From assembly GCA_040771825.1 (NCBI GenBank), contig JAXGZG010000001.1, positions 248,001-312,000 on the forward strand: 64,000 nucleotides of DNA. The letters run 5' to 3'. Source of the DNA: JAXGZG01 sp040771825. Its GTDB lineage: Bacteria; Bacillota; Sulfobacillia; Fermentithermobacillales; Fermentithermobacillaceae. A model generated the notes under the pieces. It was not told where the DNA came from, did no database searches, and saw nothing but the letters and a program-made list of their open reading frames with translations. Positions 1 to 8,284 of this stretch are shown piece by piece (within the stretch, counting starts at the first letter, position 1; each line of letters opens with the position of its first letter). A program made the translations under genes and the position numbers.

Positions 1-885
1 ACCTACTCCTATGTTTACGCGGATGACCAGTTGGGGCTCGAATTCACTTTTGGCTCCAGGGCGCTTCACGCCATGGAAATCGTCAAGTCAGATGGCCAAT
101 GGGTGATTTGCATGGATTGGTACCTAGACCCCCTGGGCGAGGGTTTCTGCATTACTGCCAGCGGGCTGCGGAATTATGGCGACTTGGAAGCAGAAGGGTC
201 ACCGTCCCAAGGCGTTCTTTCCCGGGTCTGGCCTGCATTGCCCCCATTGCCTGCCTTGCACACGCTCGGTGAGCTCGATGCTCCCGGCGTGTTCCATACG
301 CTCAGTTCGTCCAGCGCGTCCAAGCCATCTGCTTCATCTAGCCTGTCACCAGATTCCAAGGACAAACCACGATTCGACCGAATCCGCGCCGCCGAGTATG
401 CATTGGCCCATTCGGGCGTTCGAAGCATCCCTGGTGCCGGCAAGTACAACCGTACATACCGAATCTACACCTATGCAGGCGGTGATTGCGCCAGTTTCGT
501 CTCCCAAGTGCTCCGCGCGGGCGGCATGGAAGAGGGATACGGATGGCACTACACCACCGAGGGGAGCACCGCGTGGGTAAGGAGCGATGGCCTGATCTGG
601 TATCTCCTGTCGTCAGGCAGAGGGGAAATGCTCTATCGCGGCAAGTTCCCCAAAGCCTTGGAACCTAGTCCAGAGTACCCGCAGGGAGTCGTTGGCGCTC
701 TAGAACCTGGCGATATCATAGCCTACGAAATCAAAGAAGAGATAGGCCACGTGGCGGCGGTTATTAGCAAGGACCCGCGAGGATACGTCACAATAGCGAG
801 CCATACAGCTGACAGGCTTTATTTCCCATGGGATCTTGGCTGGGATCGCGATACCATGTATTGGTTCATCAAGGTCACCTACTGA
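1..885 (+). CDS. Amidase-domain protein, 5'-truncated by window edge
   Basis: The reading frame is open to the first base, so the N-terminus lies outside the window; the first usable start inside is a TTG at 31, but in-frame codons continue upstream. The last ~165 residues resemble the putative amidase domain PF12671: a GDCASFVSQ segment (nt 481-507) with the likely nucleophilic Cys, followed by a conserved GG and Trp-rich stretch, then a GHVAAVIS segment with the probable catalytic His. A Ser/Ala/Pro-rich linker (nt ~290-360) separates it from an N-terminal part I do not recognise. Family members are often secreted cell-wall or spore-associated proteins; here no signal peptide can be judged. 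Function beyond a hydrolase fold is inferred. Confidence 0.7.
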   Translation, partial: TYSYVYADDQLGLEFTFGSRALHAMEIVKSDGQWVICMDWYLDPLGEGFCITASGLRNYGDLEAEGSPSQGVLSRVWPALPPLPALHTLGELDAPGVFHTLSSSSASKPSASSSLSPDSKDKPRFDRIRAAEYALAHSGVRSIPGAGKYNRTYRIYTYAGGDCASFVSQVLRAGGMEEGYGWHYTTEGSTAWVRSDGLIWYLLSSGRGEMLYRGKFPKALEPSPEYPQGVVGALEPGDIIAYEIKEEIGHVAAVISKDPRGYVTIASHTADRLYFPWDLGWDRDTMYWFIKVTY

Positions 886-902
886 GAGGCAATACTGGCT
901 GC

Positions 903-1004
903 GCAGTCGCATTTTGTCCAGGGTGCACTCTCCCTGAGGCTGCATTTCGTCCGAGGCTGCGCTTCGTCCGAGGCTGCGCTTCGCTCAAGGCCGCATTTCC
1001 TATG
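903..1004. repeat. Degenerate 17-bp tandem repeat
   Basis: Four clear 17-bp units begin at 937, 954, 971 and 988 (consensus AGGCTGCGCTTCGTCCG), with one or two more decayed units upstream from about 903. It lies in the 408-bp gap before the hydrogenase operon, which otherwise holds only a candidate promoter. No coding capacity is evident. Confidence 0.65.
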
Positions 1005-1131
1005 AGCCCCCGAGTCCACTCTCGGCGTTCCACGTTACGCTCCGTGGCGAATTGTAGGATGTGCGCATACCTTATGTCAGATGATGACGAAAGATTTCAA
1101 TGCTCTATATAGTTAGATCAGCGGGAAAGTC

Positions 1132-1160
1132 TTGACTCTGCCGAATTTTCTACCTAGACT
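1132..1160 (+). promoter_or_regulatory. Candidate sigma-A promoter of hydrogenase operon
   Basis: TTGACT (1132-1137), a 17-bp spacer and TAGACT (1155-1160) lie about 130 bp upstream of the first hydrogenase gene in an AT-richer stretch. The -35 box is near consensus, the -10 box matches 4 of 6. This is the best match in the gap, but no transcript data support it. Confidence 0.4.
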
Positions 1161-1293
1161 AACACTAGAGATAGTGCGAACGTTCTCAAACTGTTTTCCG
1201 CCCCAAGTTTTCTGTTGGCGCTTGCATTAGGGAGGTGATGCTGCAACAGCGGCGATTGCGGTTACCCCAAACCACAACAGAGAAGGTGAGAAA

Positions 1294-2355
1294 GTGGCTT
1301 TGGAAGCCCTTCCCGAGGCCGAGAGACTGTTCGTGTTGACTGGGAGCGACATGGCCCAGTTACTGACGTCCCTCATATCCAGATACTCGGTGGTCGCTCC
1401 GGTGCCCAAAGATCCTAAGCGAAAAGACCACGTATTCAAGGCCATCGAGACCCCAGAAGAAGTGGATCTCAGGTATCAGAACACCATACTCCCTCCCAAG
1501 AAAGCGTTGCATCTGCCATTCGAAGTGCTATTCTCTTTTGACAAGGAAGGCGCCATAACCCATGCGAAAGACGTTGGACCCCAAGTGCTCTTCGGGGTTC
1601 ACCCGTGCGACTTGCATGCCATCGCCATCCTAGACATCGTTTTCAAGCGAGACTACGTTGACCCGTACTATGTCAACAAGCGCAACGACACTACTATTGT
1701 GGCCCTAAACTGCCAGACGGTGGGAGAGAACTGCTTCTGCCTGTCTTTAGGCACAGGCCCCTCAGTCAAAGATCCTTGTGACGCCACGCTTACCCCCTTG
1801 CCTCCCGTCCTCTCCGAGGACCGCTATCTTCTGGAGATCCACACCCCCAAGGGGTTCGACCTGGTGCAGGGAATGGATCTGGTCCCAGCCGAGCCCGATG
1901 TCTTGTCCGAGAAATCCAAAGTCATCGAAGAAACCAAAAGACACTTCAAGAAACGAATCAATACTCAAGACATCCTGGAGATTATGGAGGATAACTTCCG
2001 GAACCCCATCTGGGAGGAACTCATGGAGGACTGCCTAGGATGCGGTTCGTGCACCATGGTGTGTCCCACGTGCTTCTGTTACAACGTGGCCGACGTTGTC
2101 GACCTGAACCTCAAATCCGGCAGGCGTCAGAGAGAGTGGGATTCCTGCATGCTCTTGGAGTACGCCGAAGTCGCCATGGGCCATAACTTCAGAAAAGACA
2201 GAGACGCTCGCATAAAGCAACGGATGTACCATAAATTGGCCTACTATCAACCTCAATTCGGCACCTTGGGCTGCGTCGGATGCGGCAGATGCGTAACTAC
2301 GTGCGTCAAGAAGATAGACATTACCGACGTCGTCGCCAGATTGAGAGGTGAATAG
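1294..2355 (+). CDS. hydB: Sulfhydrogenase (group 3b) beta subunit, 4Fe-4S
   Basis: Iron-sulfur electron-transfer subunit of a cytoplasmic NAD(P)H-linked [NiFe] sulfhydrogenase. It resembles the AsrA/HydB family: HPCDLHA (residues ~103-109), a Cys-rich NCQTVGENCFC (~139-149) and two C-terminal cluster motifs, CLGCGSCTMVCPTC (~247-260) and CVGCGRCVTTC (~327-337). Length (353 aa) fits the family. The GTG start follows an AGAAGGTGAG ribosome-binding stretch. It is the first gene of a four-gene run in the beta-gamma-delta-alpha order known from the Pyrococcus furiosus sulfhydrogenase. The following gene starts 2 bp after the stop, so the subunits are surely cotranscribed and translationally coupled. 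Confidence 0.88.
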   Translation: MALEALPEAERLFVLTGSDMAQLLTSLISRYSVVAPVPKDPKRKDHVFKAIETPEEVDLRYQNTILPPKKALHLPFEVLFSFDKEGAITHAKDVGPQVLFGVHPCDLHAIAILDIVFKRDYVDPYYVNKRNDTTIVALNCQTVGENCFCLSLGTGPSVKDPCDATLTPLPPVLSEDRYLLEIHTPKGFDLVQGMDLVPAEPDVLSEKSKVIEETKRHFKKRINTQDILEIMEDNFRNPIWEELMEDCLGCGSCTMVCPTCFCYNVADVVDLNLKSGRRQREWDSCMLLEYAEVAMGHNFRKDRDARIKQRMYHKLAYYQPQFGTLGCVGCGRCVTTCVKKIDITDVVARLRGE

Positions 2356-2357
2356 TA

Positions 2358-3206
2358 GTGGAGAAAATGCTTTACACGCCTGAGCCGTGTGTGATCACCA
2401 AGGTGATTCCCCAAACCTACGACACCGATACTTACGTGATGGAGTTTGTGGACGAGAAGAACAACGCCGATTTCAGTTTCTACCTGGGCCAGTTCAACAT
2501 GCTCAGTGTGTTTGGGATCGGCGAAGCTCCAATCTCCATCTCCTCGGGTCCTGGCGACCATGGCGTCTTTCACCACACCATAAGAAACGTCGGCAACGTG
2601 ACAGGTGTTTTATCTAGGCTGGGGCCGGGGTCCATAGTCCACGTCAGAGGGCCCTACGGACGAGGATGGCCCATGGACGCTATGCAGGGGAAAGATGTCC
2701 TCATAGTTGCAGGGGGCATCGGCCTGGCTCCGCTTCGCCCTGTTCTGAAGGCCATCAGCCACGATAGGCGAAGGTATCGGAATGTGGAGGTTCTGTATGG
2801 GGCTAGGTCGCCCAAAGACCTTCTGTTCGTTCCCGAGTTCGATGACTGGCGATACTACATGACGCTTCACGTAAGCGTGGATACCCTAGACGGGACCGCC
2901 CCCGGAGATTACAACGTGGGTGTAGTGACTACGCTCTTCTCCAAAATGAGCATTACCCCCAAAGACTCCGTGGTGCTCATGTGTGGGCCGGAGATAATGA
3001 TGAGGTTCGCCGTAAGAGATCTTCTGGACAGAGGGTTCGAGCCAGAGAAGATCTATGTTTCCCTAGAGCGCCGCATGCAGTGCGGCGTCAGGAAGTGCGG
3101 CAGGTGCCAGATTGGGCCCAAGTTTGTTTGCAAGGACGGGCCGGTGTTTACCTACGATGAGTTGTCATCTCTGGTTGAGCCCGCGTTAGGGGGTGCGGTC
3201 AGGTGA
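2358..3206 (+). CDS. hydG: Sulfhydrogenase gamma subunit, FAD/NAD(P)-binding
   Basis: Flavoprotein subunit that exchanges electrons with NAD(P)H. The ferredoxin-reductase fold is visible: an FAD-binding barrel with PISISS (~58-63), a nucleotide-binding GGIGLAP (~119-125) and a C-terminal [2Fe-2S] segment with Cys in CGVRKCGRC (~242-250) plus a fourth Cys near 258, as in dihydroorotate dehydrogenase electron-transfer subunits. The GTG start directly follows the beta-subunit stop; an internal ATG three codons later (2367) is an alternative. The 3' end overlaps the delta-subunit start (GTGA). NADP versus NAD preference cannot be read from the sequence. Confidence 0.88.
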   Translation: MEKMLYTPEPCVITKVIPQTYDTDTYVMEFVDEKNNADFSFYLGQFNMLSVFGIGEAPISISSGPGDHGVFHHTIRNVGNVTGVLSRLGPGSIVHVRGPYGRGWPMDAMQGKDVLIVAGGIGLAPLRPVLKAISHDRRRYRNVEVLYGARSPKDLLFVPEFDDWRYYMTLHVSVDTLDGTAPGDYNVGVVTTLFSKMSITPKDSVVLMCGPEIMMRFAVRDLLDRGFEPEKIYVSLERRMQCGVRKCGRCQIGPKFVCKDGPVFTYDELSSLVEPALGGAVR

Positions 3207-3976
3207 GTGCCGGTCAGGCAAGTCGTCCCAAGGTAGCAGTGTACAAGATGTCGTCTTGTGCAGGGTGTCAGTTGGAGTTTCTCAACTTGGAGCCGGTCCT
3301 CTTGGACATCCTGGGCTTAGTGGACCTCTCGTACTTCGTCATGGCCCGGCGCGACTACGAGGACCCGCCTTACGATGTTGGATTTGTGGAAGGCGCCATC
3401 ACCACAGGCGAGGAAATCGAGAAACTGAAGAAGGCTAGAGCCGACTGCAAGGTCCTTGTGGCGCTGGGAAGTTGCGCTGCGTTTGGCGGCATTCCGTCCA
3501 TGAAGAACTGGTCGCCTCAGAGGATTGTAGAGGCCAGGGTGTACGAGAACGTATCTGTGGTCAACTCCATCAAGACCCAACCCATATCCGAGTACGTCCC
3601 GGTTGACGCAGTTTTGAAGGGTTGCCCGGTGAGCCGCGATGAGCTGGTGGAATTCGTGAAAGGCGCTTTGCTGGGGATTCGCCCTCACTTGCGGCTCCAT
3701 AGCGTCTGCGTGGAATGCAAACTCAACGAGAATGCATGCTTGGCCCTGGAAGGCGAGGCTTGCATGGGCCCCGTGACCAGCGCGGGATGCAATGCGCTCT
3801 GTCTACAGTTTCGGAGATCGTGCTCAGGATGCCGCGGTCCTGCTAACGACGCCAACGCCCCGTCTCTGGCCCGCACTTTCTTCGATATCGGGCTTCACAG
3901 GCCGGATGTGGTCAGGCGGTTTCGGAAATTCGCGGGGCTTTCGGAAGAGTTCGAGAGAGGGGCGGTGGGTTCATGA
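3203..3976 (+). CDS. hydD: Group 3b [NiFe] hydrogenase small (delta) subunit
   Basis: Small subunit carrying the Fe-S relay next to the NiFe site. SSCAGCQLEF (~17-26) gives the first two ligands of the proximal cluster, followed by GSCAAFGG (~92-99) and KGCPVSRDEL (~139-148). A Cys-rich C-terminus (CVECKLNENAC and RRSCSGCRG) supplies the medial and distal clusters. At 257 aa it matches cytoplasmic group 3 small subunits, and there is no Tat signal peptide, consistent with a soluble enzyme. GTG start overlaps the gamma stop by 4 bp; the gene ends in an ATGA overlap with the large subunit. Confidence 0.9.
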   Translation: MSAGQASRPKVAVYKMSSCAGCQLEFLNLEPVLLDILGLVDLSYFVMARRDYEDPPYDVGFVEGAITTGEEIEKLKKARADCKVLVALGSCAAFGGIPSMKNWSPQRIVEARVYENVSVVNSIKTQPISEYVPVDAVLKGCPVSRDELVEFVKGALLGIRPHLRLHSVCVECKLNENACLALEGEACMGPVTSAGCNALCLQFRRSCSGCRGPANDANAPSLARTFFDIGLHRPDVVRRFRKFAGLSEEFERGAVGS

Positions 3977-5268
3977 GCGCCCTAGATCGGAGCGTCAAGG
4001 TGCCGTATATTGCCCGCGTCGAGGGCGAAGGCGCTTTGGACATAGAGGTTAGATCGGGCAAGGTCGAAAAAGTCTGGCTCGACATCTACGAGCCCCCCAG
4101 GTTCTTCCAAGGGTTCCTGATTGGCCGCAAGTACGATGAGGTGTCGGAGGTAGTGTCCAGGATTTGCGGCATATGCCCTGTGTCCCACCAACTGACCAGT
4201 CTAATGGCGGTTGAGGATGCGCTTGGGGTCAAAGTTAGCCCTCGGGTAGTCAAACTCCGTCGTCTTTTGGCGCTGGCCCAGTGGATTCAAAGCCATGTGC
4301 TACACATATACATGCTGGCCGCCCCGGACTTCTTGGGCGCTGAGAGCGTAATTGCTCTGGCGTCGGTGGCGCCTGAAGCTGTCAAGCGGGCTCTTTCACT
4401 CAAGAGGTTAGGGAACGATTTGACGGCTGCAGTGGGAGGCAGGGAAGTGCACCCGGTGACTCCCGTGGTAGGTGGGTTCACGGCCATACCCACAGAGGCG
4501 ACTATGGAGCCTCTTCGAAAGCGTCTGGAACTGGCCATGGGGGACGCCATTGATACGGTGGCTCTCGTTTCCACTTTCAGAGTGCCTGATTTCAGCTGGG
4601 ATTGCGAGCACGTCGCTCTCCGGGGAGACGATGAGTACCCGGTGAACCGCGGGCGGCTCGTCTCTTCTAGGGGGCTCAACCTGGAGCCCAAAGACTATCG
4701 CAGCAGCATTAGGGAGCATCAGGTTGAGCACTCTAGCGCGCTGCATTCGACTGTGGCGGGCAGGGGTTCTTTTCTCGTGGGTCCCCTGGCTAGGCTGAAT
4801 CTAAACCTAGACAACCTGGGTGACGCAGCCAGGAAGGCAATGCGAAGGGGTGGGGTGGATTTCCCCAGCAAGAACCCGTTCCATGGCGCAATGGCTAGGG
4901 CAATCGAGGTAGTTCAGGCCATTGACGATTGCATCGGGCTAATCGACTCCATCGATTTCCGCGGCGAAGAAGATACAAGTCACTCGATTGCCAGAGGGCA
5001 AGGGTATGCCATAACCGAGGCGCCCCGCGGGACCCTGTATCACGCCTACAAGGTGGATAGGGACGGAGTTGTGGAATTTGCCGATATCGTGACGCCTACC
5101 GCTCACAACGTCAACAACATGGAGGAGGATCTCCGGAGGTTCGTCCCTACCGTGCTGGATCTTCCCCAGGACGAACTGACGCTGAAGTGCGAGATGATCA
5201 TCAGGAACTATGACCCGTGCATATCGTGCTCGGCCCACTTTTTGAAGTTGAGGGTGAAGAGGGGCTAG
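3973..5268 (+). CDS. hydA: Group 3b [NiFe] hydrogenase large (alpha) subunit
   Basis: Catalytic subunit holding the NiFe(CN)2CO centre for reversible H2 oxidation (and, in related enzymes, sulfur reduction). Both metal-binding motifs are intact: RICGICPVSH (~63-72) and DPCISCSAH (~414-422). Nine residues (FLKLRVKRG) follow the last His, as expected for a precursor clipped by a dedicated endopeptidase, which is encoded next. Length 431 aa is normal for group 3b. Start ATG overlaps the delta stop (ATGA). No Hyp accessory genes lie in the window; they must be elsewhere if the enzyme is active. Confidence 0.93.
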   Translation: MSALDRSVKVPYIARVEGEGALDIEVRSGKVEKVWLDIYEPPRFFQGFLIGRKYDEVSEVVSRICGICPVSHQLTSLMAVEDALGVKVSPRVVKLRRLLALAQWIQSHVLHIYMLAAPDFLGAESVIALASVAPEAVKRALSLKRLGNDLTAAVGGREVHPVTPVVGGFTAIPTEATMEPLRKRLELAMGDAIDTVALVSTFRVPDFSWDCEHVALRGDDEYPVNRGRLVSSRGLNLEPKDYRSSIREHQVEHSSALHSTVAGRGSFLVGPLARLNLNLDNLGDAARKAMRRGGVDFPSKNPFHGAMARAIEVVQAIDDCIGLIDSIDFRGEEDTSHSIARGQGYAITEAPRGTLYHAYKVDRDGVVEFADIVTPTAHNVNNMEEDLRRFVPTVLDLPQDELTLKCEMIIRNYDPCISCSAHFLKLRVKRG

Positions 5269-5316
5269 GCCCGGCCTAGGCGGCGCCTTGTTTGCAGGTT
5301 AGAGAGGGTCATCGGC

Positions 5317-6006
5317 ATGGTAGATACCGGAAGTGGCAGTGGGGATTACGGCAAGAAAACCGGTCCCGGAATCGTCGTGATCGGCATCGGTAACGAATTC
5401 CGCGGAGATGACGCGGTGGGAATCGTGGTGGCAAGGGCTCTGTTGGAGGGGCCCTTGCCTTCCTTTGTGAGAGTGGTCGAGGCAGGGCTGGCGGGACCGA
5501 GCCTTTTGGACATGTGGATGGGAGCGGACTTGGCTATTGTTGTGGACGCGGTGAGGGTGGAGGGGGAGGGGGGCGAGATGGGGCTAGGGCAGGGGGCGGG
5601 CTGGAAGTCGGGCAAAGAGCCGGACAAAGAGTCGGGTATGGCTGCCCGAGGGCCGTGTTCTCGCTGGGACGCGGAAAGAGCCACGTCGCTGCCTTCTAAT
5701 CTTCGCCCGGGTTCCGTGGTTGACCTCACTGCTCAAGAGGTTCTTCTTGGTTCTGCGAGTTTCTGTTCAGACCTTGCGTCTTCACACGGCTTCGGCCTGC
5801 GAGAGGCCCTGCAACTGGCCTCGTCGCTCGGTTACCCTTATATGCCCCACAGGTTCAGAGTTGTCGGGGTATGCGCTGACCGAGATAATCTCCACATAGC
5901 GGGCGGCGGAATGACGCATACGGTGGAGCGGGGGTGCGTGGAGGCTGTTGGGGTCATACATAGGGCAGTCGATCTGTATACGAGTTCCGCCAACCAGAAG
6001 GAATAG
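5317..6006 (+). CDS. Hydrogenase maturation protease with extra insertion
   Basis: HycI/HyaD-type endopeptidase that removes the C-terminal tail of the large subunit after Ni insertion. The N-terminal fold is typical: GIGNEFRGDDAVG (~23-35) with the acidic Ni ligand, and a second acidic site in VVDAV (~75-79). At 229 aa it is longer than the usual ~150-170 aa. The excess is a Gly/Glu/Lys-rich, low-complexity stretch (about residues 82-130, nt 5560-5700) inserted before the conserved C-terminal half, where SSHGFGLREAL carries the likely His ligand. ATG start with AGAGAGGG upstream, 48 bp after hydA; last gene of the operon. Confidence 0.85.
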   Translation: MVDTGSGSGDYGKKTGPGIVVIGIGNEFRGDDAVGIVVARALLEGPLPSFVRVVEAGLAGPSLLDMWMGADLAIVVDAVRVEGEGGEMGLGQGAGWKSGKEPDKESGMAARGPCSRWDAERATSLPSNLRPGSVVDLTAQEVLLGSASFCSDLASSHGFGLREALQLASSLGYPYMPHRFRVVGVCADRDNLHIAGGGMTHTVERGCVEAVGVIHRAVDLYTSSANQKE

Positions 6007-6014
6007 AGCACTGG

Positions 6015-6037
6015 GCAGGGCCCGATGCTGGCCCTGC
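6015..6037. terminator. Hairpin between convergent genes
   Basis: GCAGGGCC and GGCCCTGC form a perfect 8-bp stem with a 7-nt loop just after the hydrogenase operon and before a convergent minus-strand gene. No T-run follows on the plus strand, so termination is plausible rather than clear. Confidence 0.35.
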
Positions 6038-6093
6038 TGCTTCGGCGATCCTTGAGGTTATGCTCAGCGTTGCGATGAAGGCGTCTTGGAGCG

Positions 6094-6615
6094 CTAGGCG
6101 TCTTCTTTGAGAAAACCGTGGTTCTTAAGGAATGCCTGTGCCTCTAAGACCTCGTTGTCTAGGTAATTTCGCTCGGGTTTGAGGGTCTTGATTGTCCCAA
6201 TGGTTTCCTCCTCATCGTATTGGCACTTTAGAAGGAAAAGGACCGTTGCCACTAGTTCCAGTTCCCTTGCATCTCGTTGGCTTAGGGCGGAAATCAGGTC
6301 CTTGCTTACGCAGTGATCGGTTGGGGTGACGTACTTTGCCATGAGGTTTCTTCCCTCAAGAGTCAGTGAGCAGCAAAACGGAGACCTGTGACTAGTCTGC
6401 TTCTCCTCTGACACAAAGCCGTAGGCCTTCATTTCTTCAATCTCGTTTGCCAATTGTTCCGAAAACGGTCCATAAAGGTGATATTTGAATGTCTCAGTGA
6501 AAGGCAAACCCCTCTGTTGCGCAAGGTAGACAAGTTTCTGCAGCTTTTTTCGGCCGGCAACGCTTCCACCCGCAAAGTCTATCAGCCTCAGGATTTCGGC
6601 GTAGTTCTCAAACAT
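6094..6615 (-). CDS. YwgA-like protein of unknown function
   Basis: A 173-aa soluble protein that resembles Bacillus YwgA-type proteins. The N-terminus contains GRKKLQKLVYLAQQRG (~21-36) and a HLYGPFSEQLANEIEEM segment (~47-63) typical of that family, whose fold is winged-helix-like and whose biochemical role is not known to me. In Bacillus the homologue sits beside the HD-domain gene ywfO. Here the gene immediately upstream on the same strand is a wrecked HD-domain gene of that type, which supports the assignment and shows the pair was once an operon. This member appears intact. Confidence 0.6.
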   Translation of the reverse strand: MFENYAEILRLIDFAGGSVAGRKKLQKLVYLAQQRGLPFTETFKYHLYGPFSEQLANEIEEMKAYGFVSEEKQTSHRSPFCCSLTLEGRNLMAKYVTPTDHCVSKDLISALSQRDARELELVATVLFLLKCQYDEEETIGTIKTLKPERNYLDNEVLEAQAFLKNHGFLKEDA

Positions 6616-6630
6616 TCCAGTCCCCCACCC

Positions 6631-7084
6631 CTACTTTGATCTATCCGCCAGTTCCATACGACAGGCCTCATCCGGGATGTAAACCCGGTACCTAATCATT
6701 CTCTGACCAGCCACGGACCTTACGGGATCCGAGACAGCCTGGCAAATTCGGAATATCGACCCAACCATGCCAAACAAAGTCGCCGACATAATTCGGTACG
6801 AAGTGATGATGTCGACGGTCCACTCCTCATGGTTCCTGTCTGCCAGAATTCCTTCCAACGCATGGGAAAACGGGCTATGTTCTATGTCGTGCACCAGTGC
6901 AGCTGTTTTCCCGGCCCGGATGTCTTCTCCGGTCGGCGTTTTCCCAACCGCCCTCAACCTTTCGATGATCCTGCCGAACAGATGGAATACACCAAGTGAG
7001 TGAGCAAATCGGCTGTGCTCCGCTCCACCTTGATGAACCGTGGATTGGGTCACGGAATATTTTGGGCTGAACAGCAAAGGACAA
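6631..7084 (-). pseudogene. HD-domain phosphohydrolase (YwfO-like), truncated and frameshifted
   Basis: Remnant of a ywfO-type HD hydrolase. The N-terminus (TTG at 7084) reads KIFRDPIHG, then a different frame continues with GGAEHSRFAHSLGVFHL and ALVHDIEHSPFSHALE, the HD metal site. The ~35 residues that normally separate these two blocks are missing, so a deletion plus frameshift removed them. The product also stops after ~160 residues where the family runs to ~430, so the C-terminal half is gone as well. It lies directly upstream of the YwgA-like gene on the same strand. Nothing suggests a functional product. Confidence 0.75.
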
Positions 7085-7193
7085 ATCTGTCCCCTTCTAG
7101 TTCGGGGGATTCTGTCCAACCATGTCTGAATTCTTCACGGGCATTGTAACGCGAACATACGTTTGTAACAAGTCTGACCGAATTCTCTGATCG

Positions 7194-7478
7194 TGTCAAC
7201 CTACTGTAGGAACAGAAATTCGACCCCACCATTGATCGTGACGGTGTCACCCGTTTGCTGCACAATCTTCGCGAGACTTCATCTTGCGTGTGACGCTACA
7301 GTCAGCCGCCCGGGTCTGAGCAAATTTCCACAGGTTAACGTTGTCAACCTGTGGCGAAATGCACACATGCTCACCACGCCACAGTCAGCTGCCCAGGCCT
7401 GAGCAAATTACCTCAGGTTAACGTTGTCAACCTGAGGCCAAATGCACAATCTCTAAGAACTCCTACAGTAAAGTTACA
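7194..7478. mobile_element. Short non-autonomous element (MITE) related to ISLre2 copy
   Basis: About 285 bp with imperfect inverted ends: TGTCAACCTACTGTAGGA on the left, and on the right the complement of TGTAACTTTACTGTAGGA. The left 63 bp (7189-7251) differ from 21606-21668 at only 3 positions, and the right 27 bp (7451-7477) differ from 23128-23154 at 1; those are the two ends of the ISLre2 element in this window. The interior has no transposase and instead carries two hairpin-bearing repeats. It is best read as a deletion derivative mobilised in trans. Confidence 0.7.
7295..7448. repeat. Two 71-bp direct repeats, each with a conserved hairpin
   Basis: Copies 7295-7365 and 7378-7448 are separated by 12 bp (83-bp period). 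Each contains a 9-bp stem around the loop AACGTTGTC: CCACAGGTT/AACCTGTGG at 7328-7354 and CCTCAGGTT/AACCTGAGG at 7411-7437. The two stems differ at their third pair, A-T in one and T-A in the other, a compensatory exchange that keeps the helix. The repeats fill the interior of the MITE-like element. Confidence 0.8.
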
Positions 7479-8284
7479 AAAGCAATCTAGGAGATGGGTT
7501 CGACAACTTGTTGACAGTTCAAAGCCAGCTTAACCACGTTGAAAACATGCTCTTGGGCTTTGAGGCAACCAAAGAAGACGGCGAGATTCAGGAGGGCGAC
7601 GTTTTTGCAATCGCATTCTGCGAGACCCCAGAATGCCAGATGACTGAAGCACGGGTCGCTTAGTCCAATAACAGCTTCAGCTACGAACGCGGTACACTCA
7701 GGGGCTATCTCGGTATCCCCGAAGGTCTCACCCTCGAGGGCGCGATGAGCATAGCCTTCACGGGCAAGTCTAGGGCCGGCGGTGTCTGTACAATCACTAC
7801 TTACGCCATGTAGGTGGATGTAACAGTAGACGATACGACAGGTGACTAGTAAGTAGGCTATCATTGCGGCGAAGCCCGTAGGAAAGCACGATTTCTTTCC
7901 CGCAGCGTCGCTTTTTTACCCAGGAACCTTTGGAGAAGGCAGAAAGTGTACCCCGTTCGGGGAGAGTTCATTTCACTTTAAAAAAGACAGTTTATGACAG
8001 TTTGCCTGCGCGTATAACATTCTTCGGTCGGTAGTTCGATACCAGATTAGCAGGAGATACCAGTTGTCTGTCGAAAAGGGTCGTAGGATAAAGGCATGGC
8101 AGTTTTTGCCGCGACTCTACTAATCGAACTGGTGTTTCCCACGCTGTGTGACGGGGTGAACTCTCTACAATGATATTGAGATATTCGGCTATGCGTTCTC
8201 TGGACGTTGGATTTTTCGGAGTAGGGGGTGAGATCCGATCTCTGATAGCCAAAAGGCAAGCAAAACAACAGGGGGCAAGAAGGT
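7479..8284. other. Gene-poor stretch between MITE and S-layer gene
   Basis: I see no convincing gene here. A 125-codon minus-strand frame (7487-7864) matches no family I know and has no good ribosome-binding site; it may be chance or an old remnant. A weak promoter-like pair, TTGTCT (8064-8069) and GATAAA (8087-8092), could serve the downstream S-layer protein gene. Confidence 0.4.
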
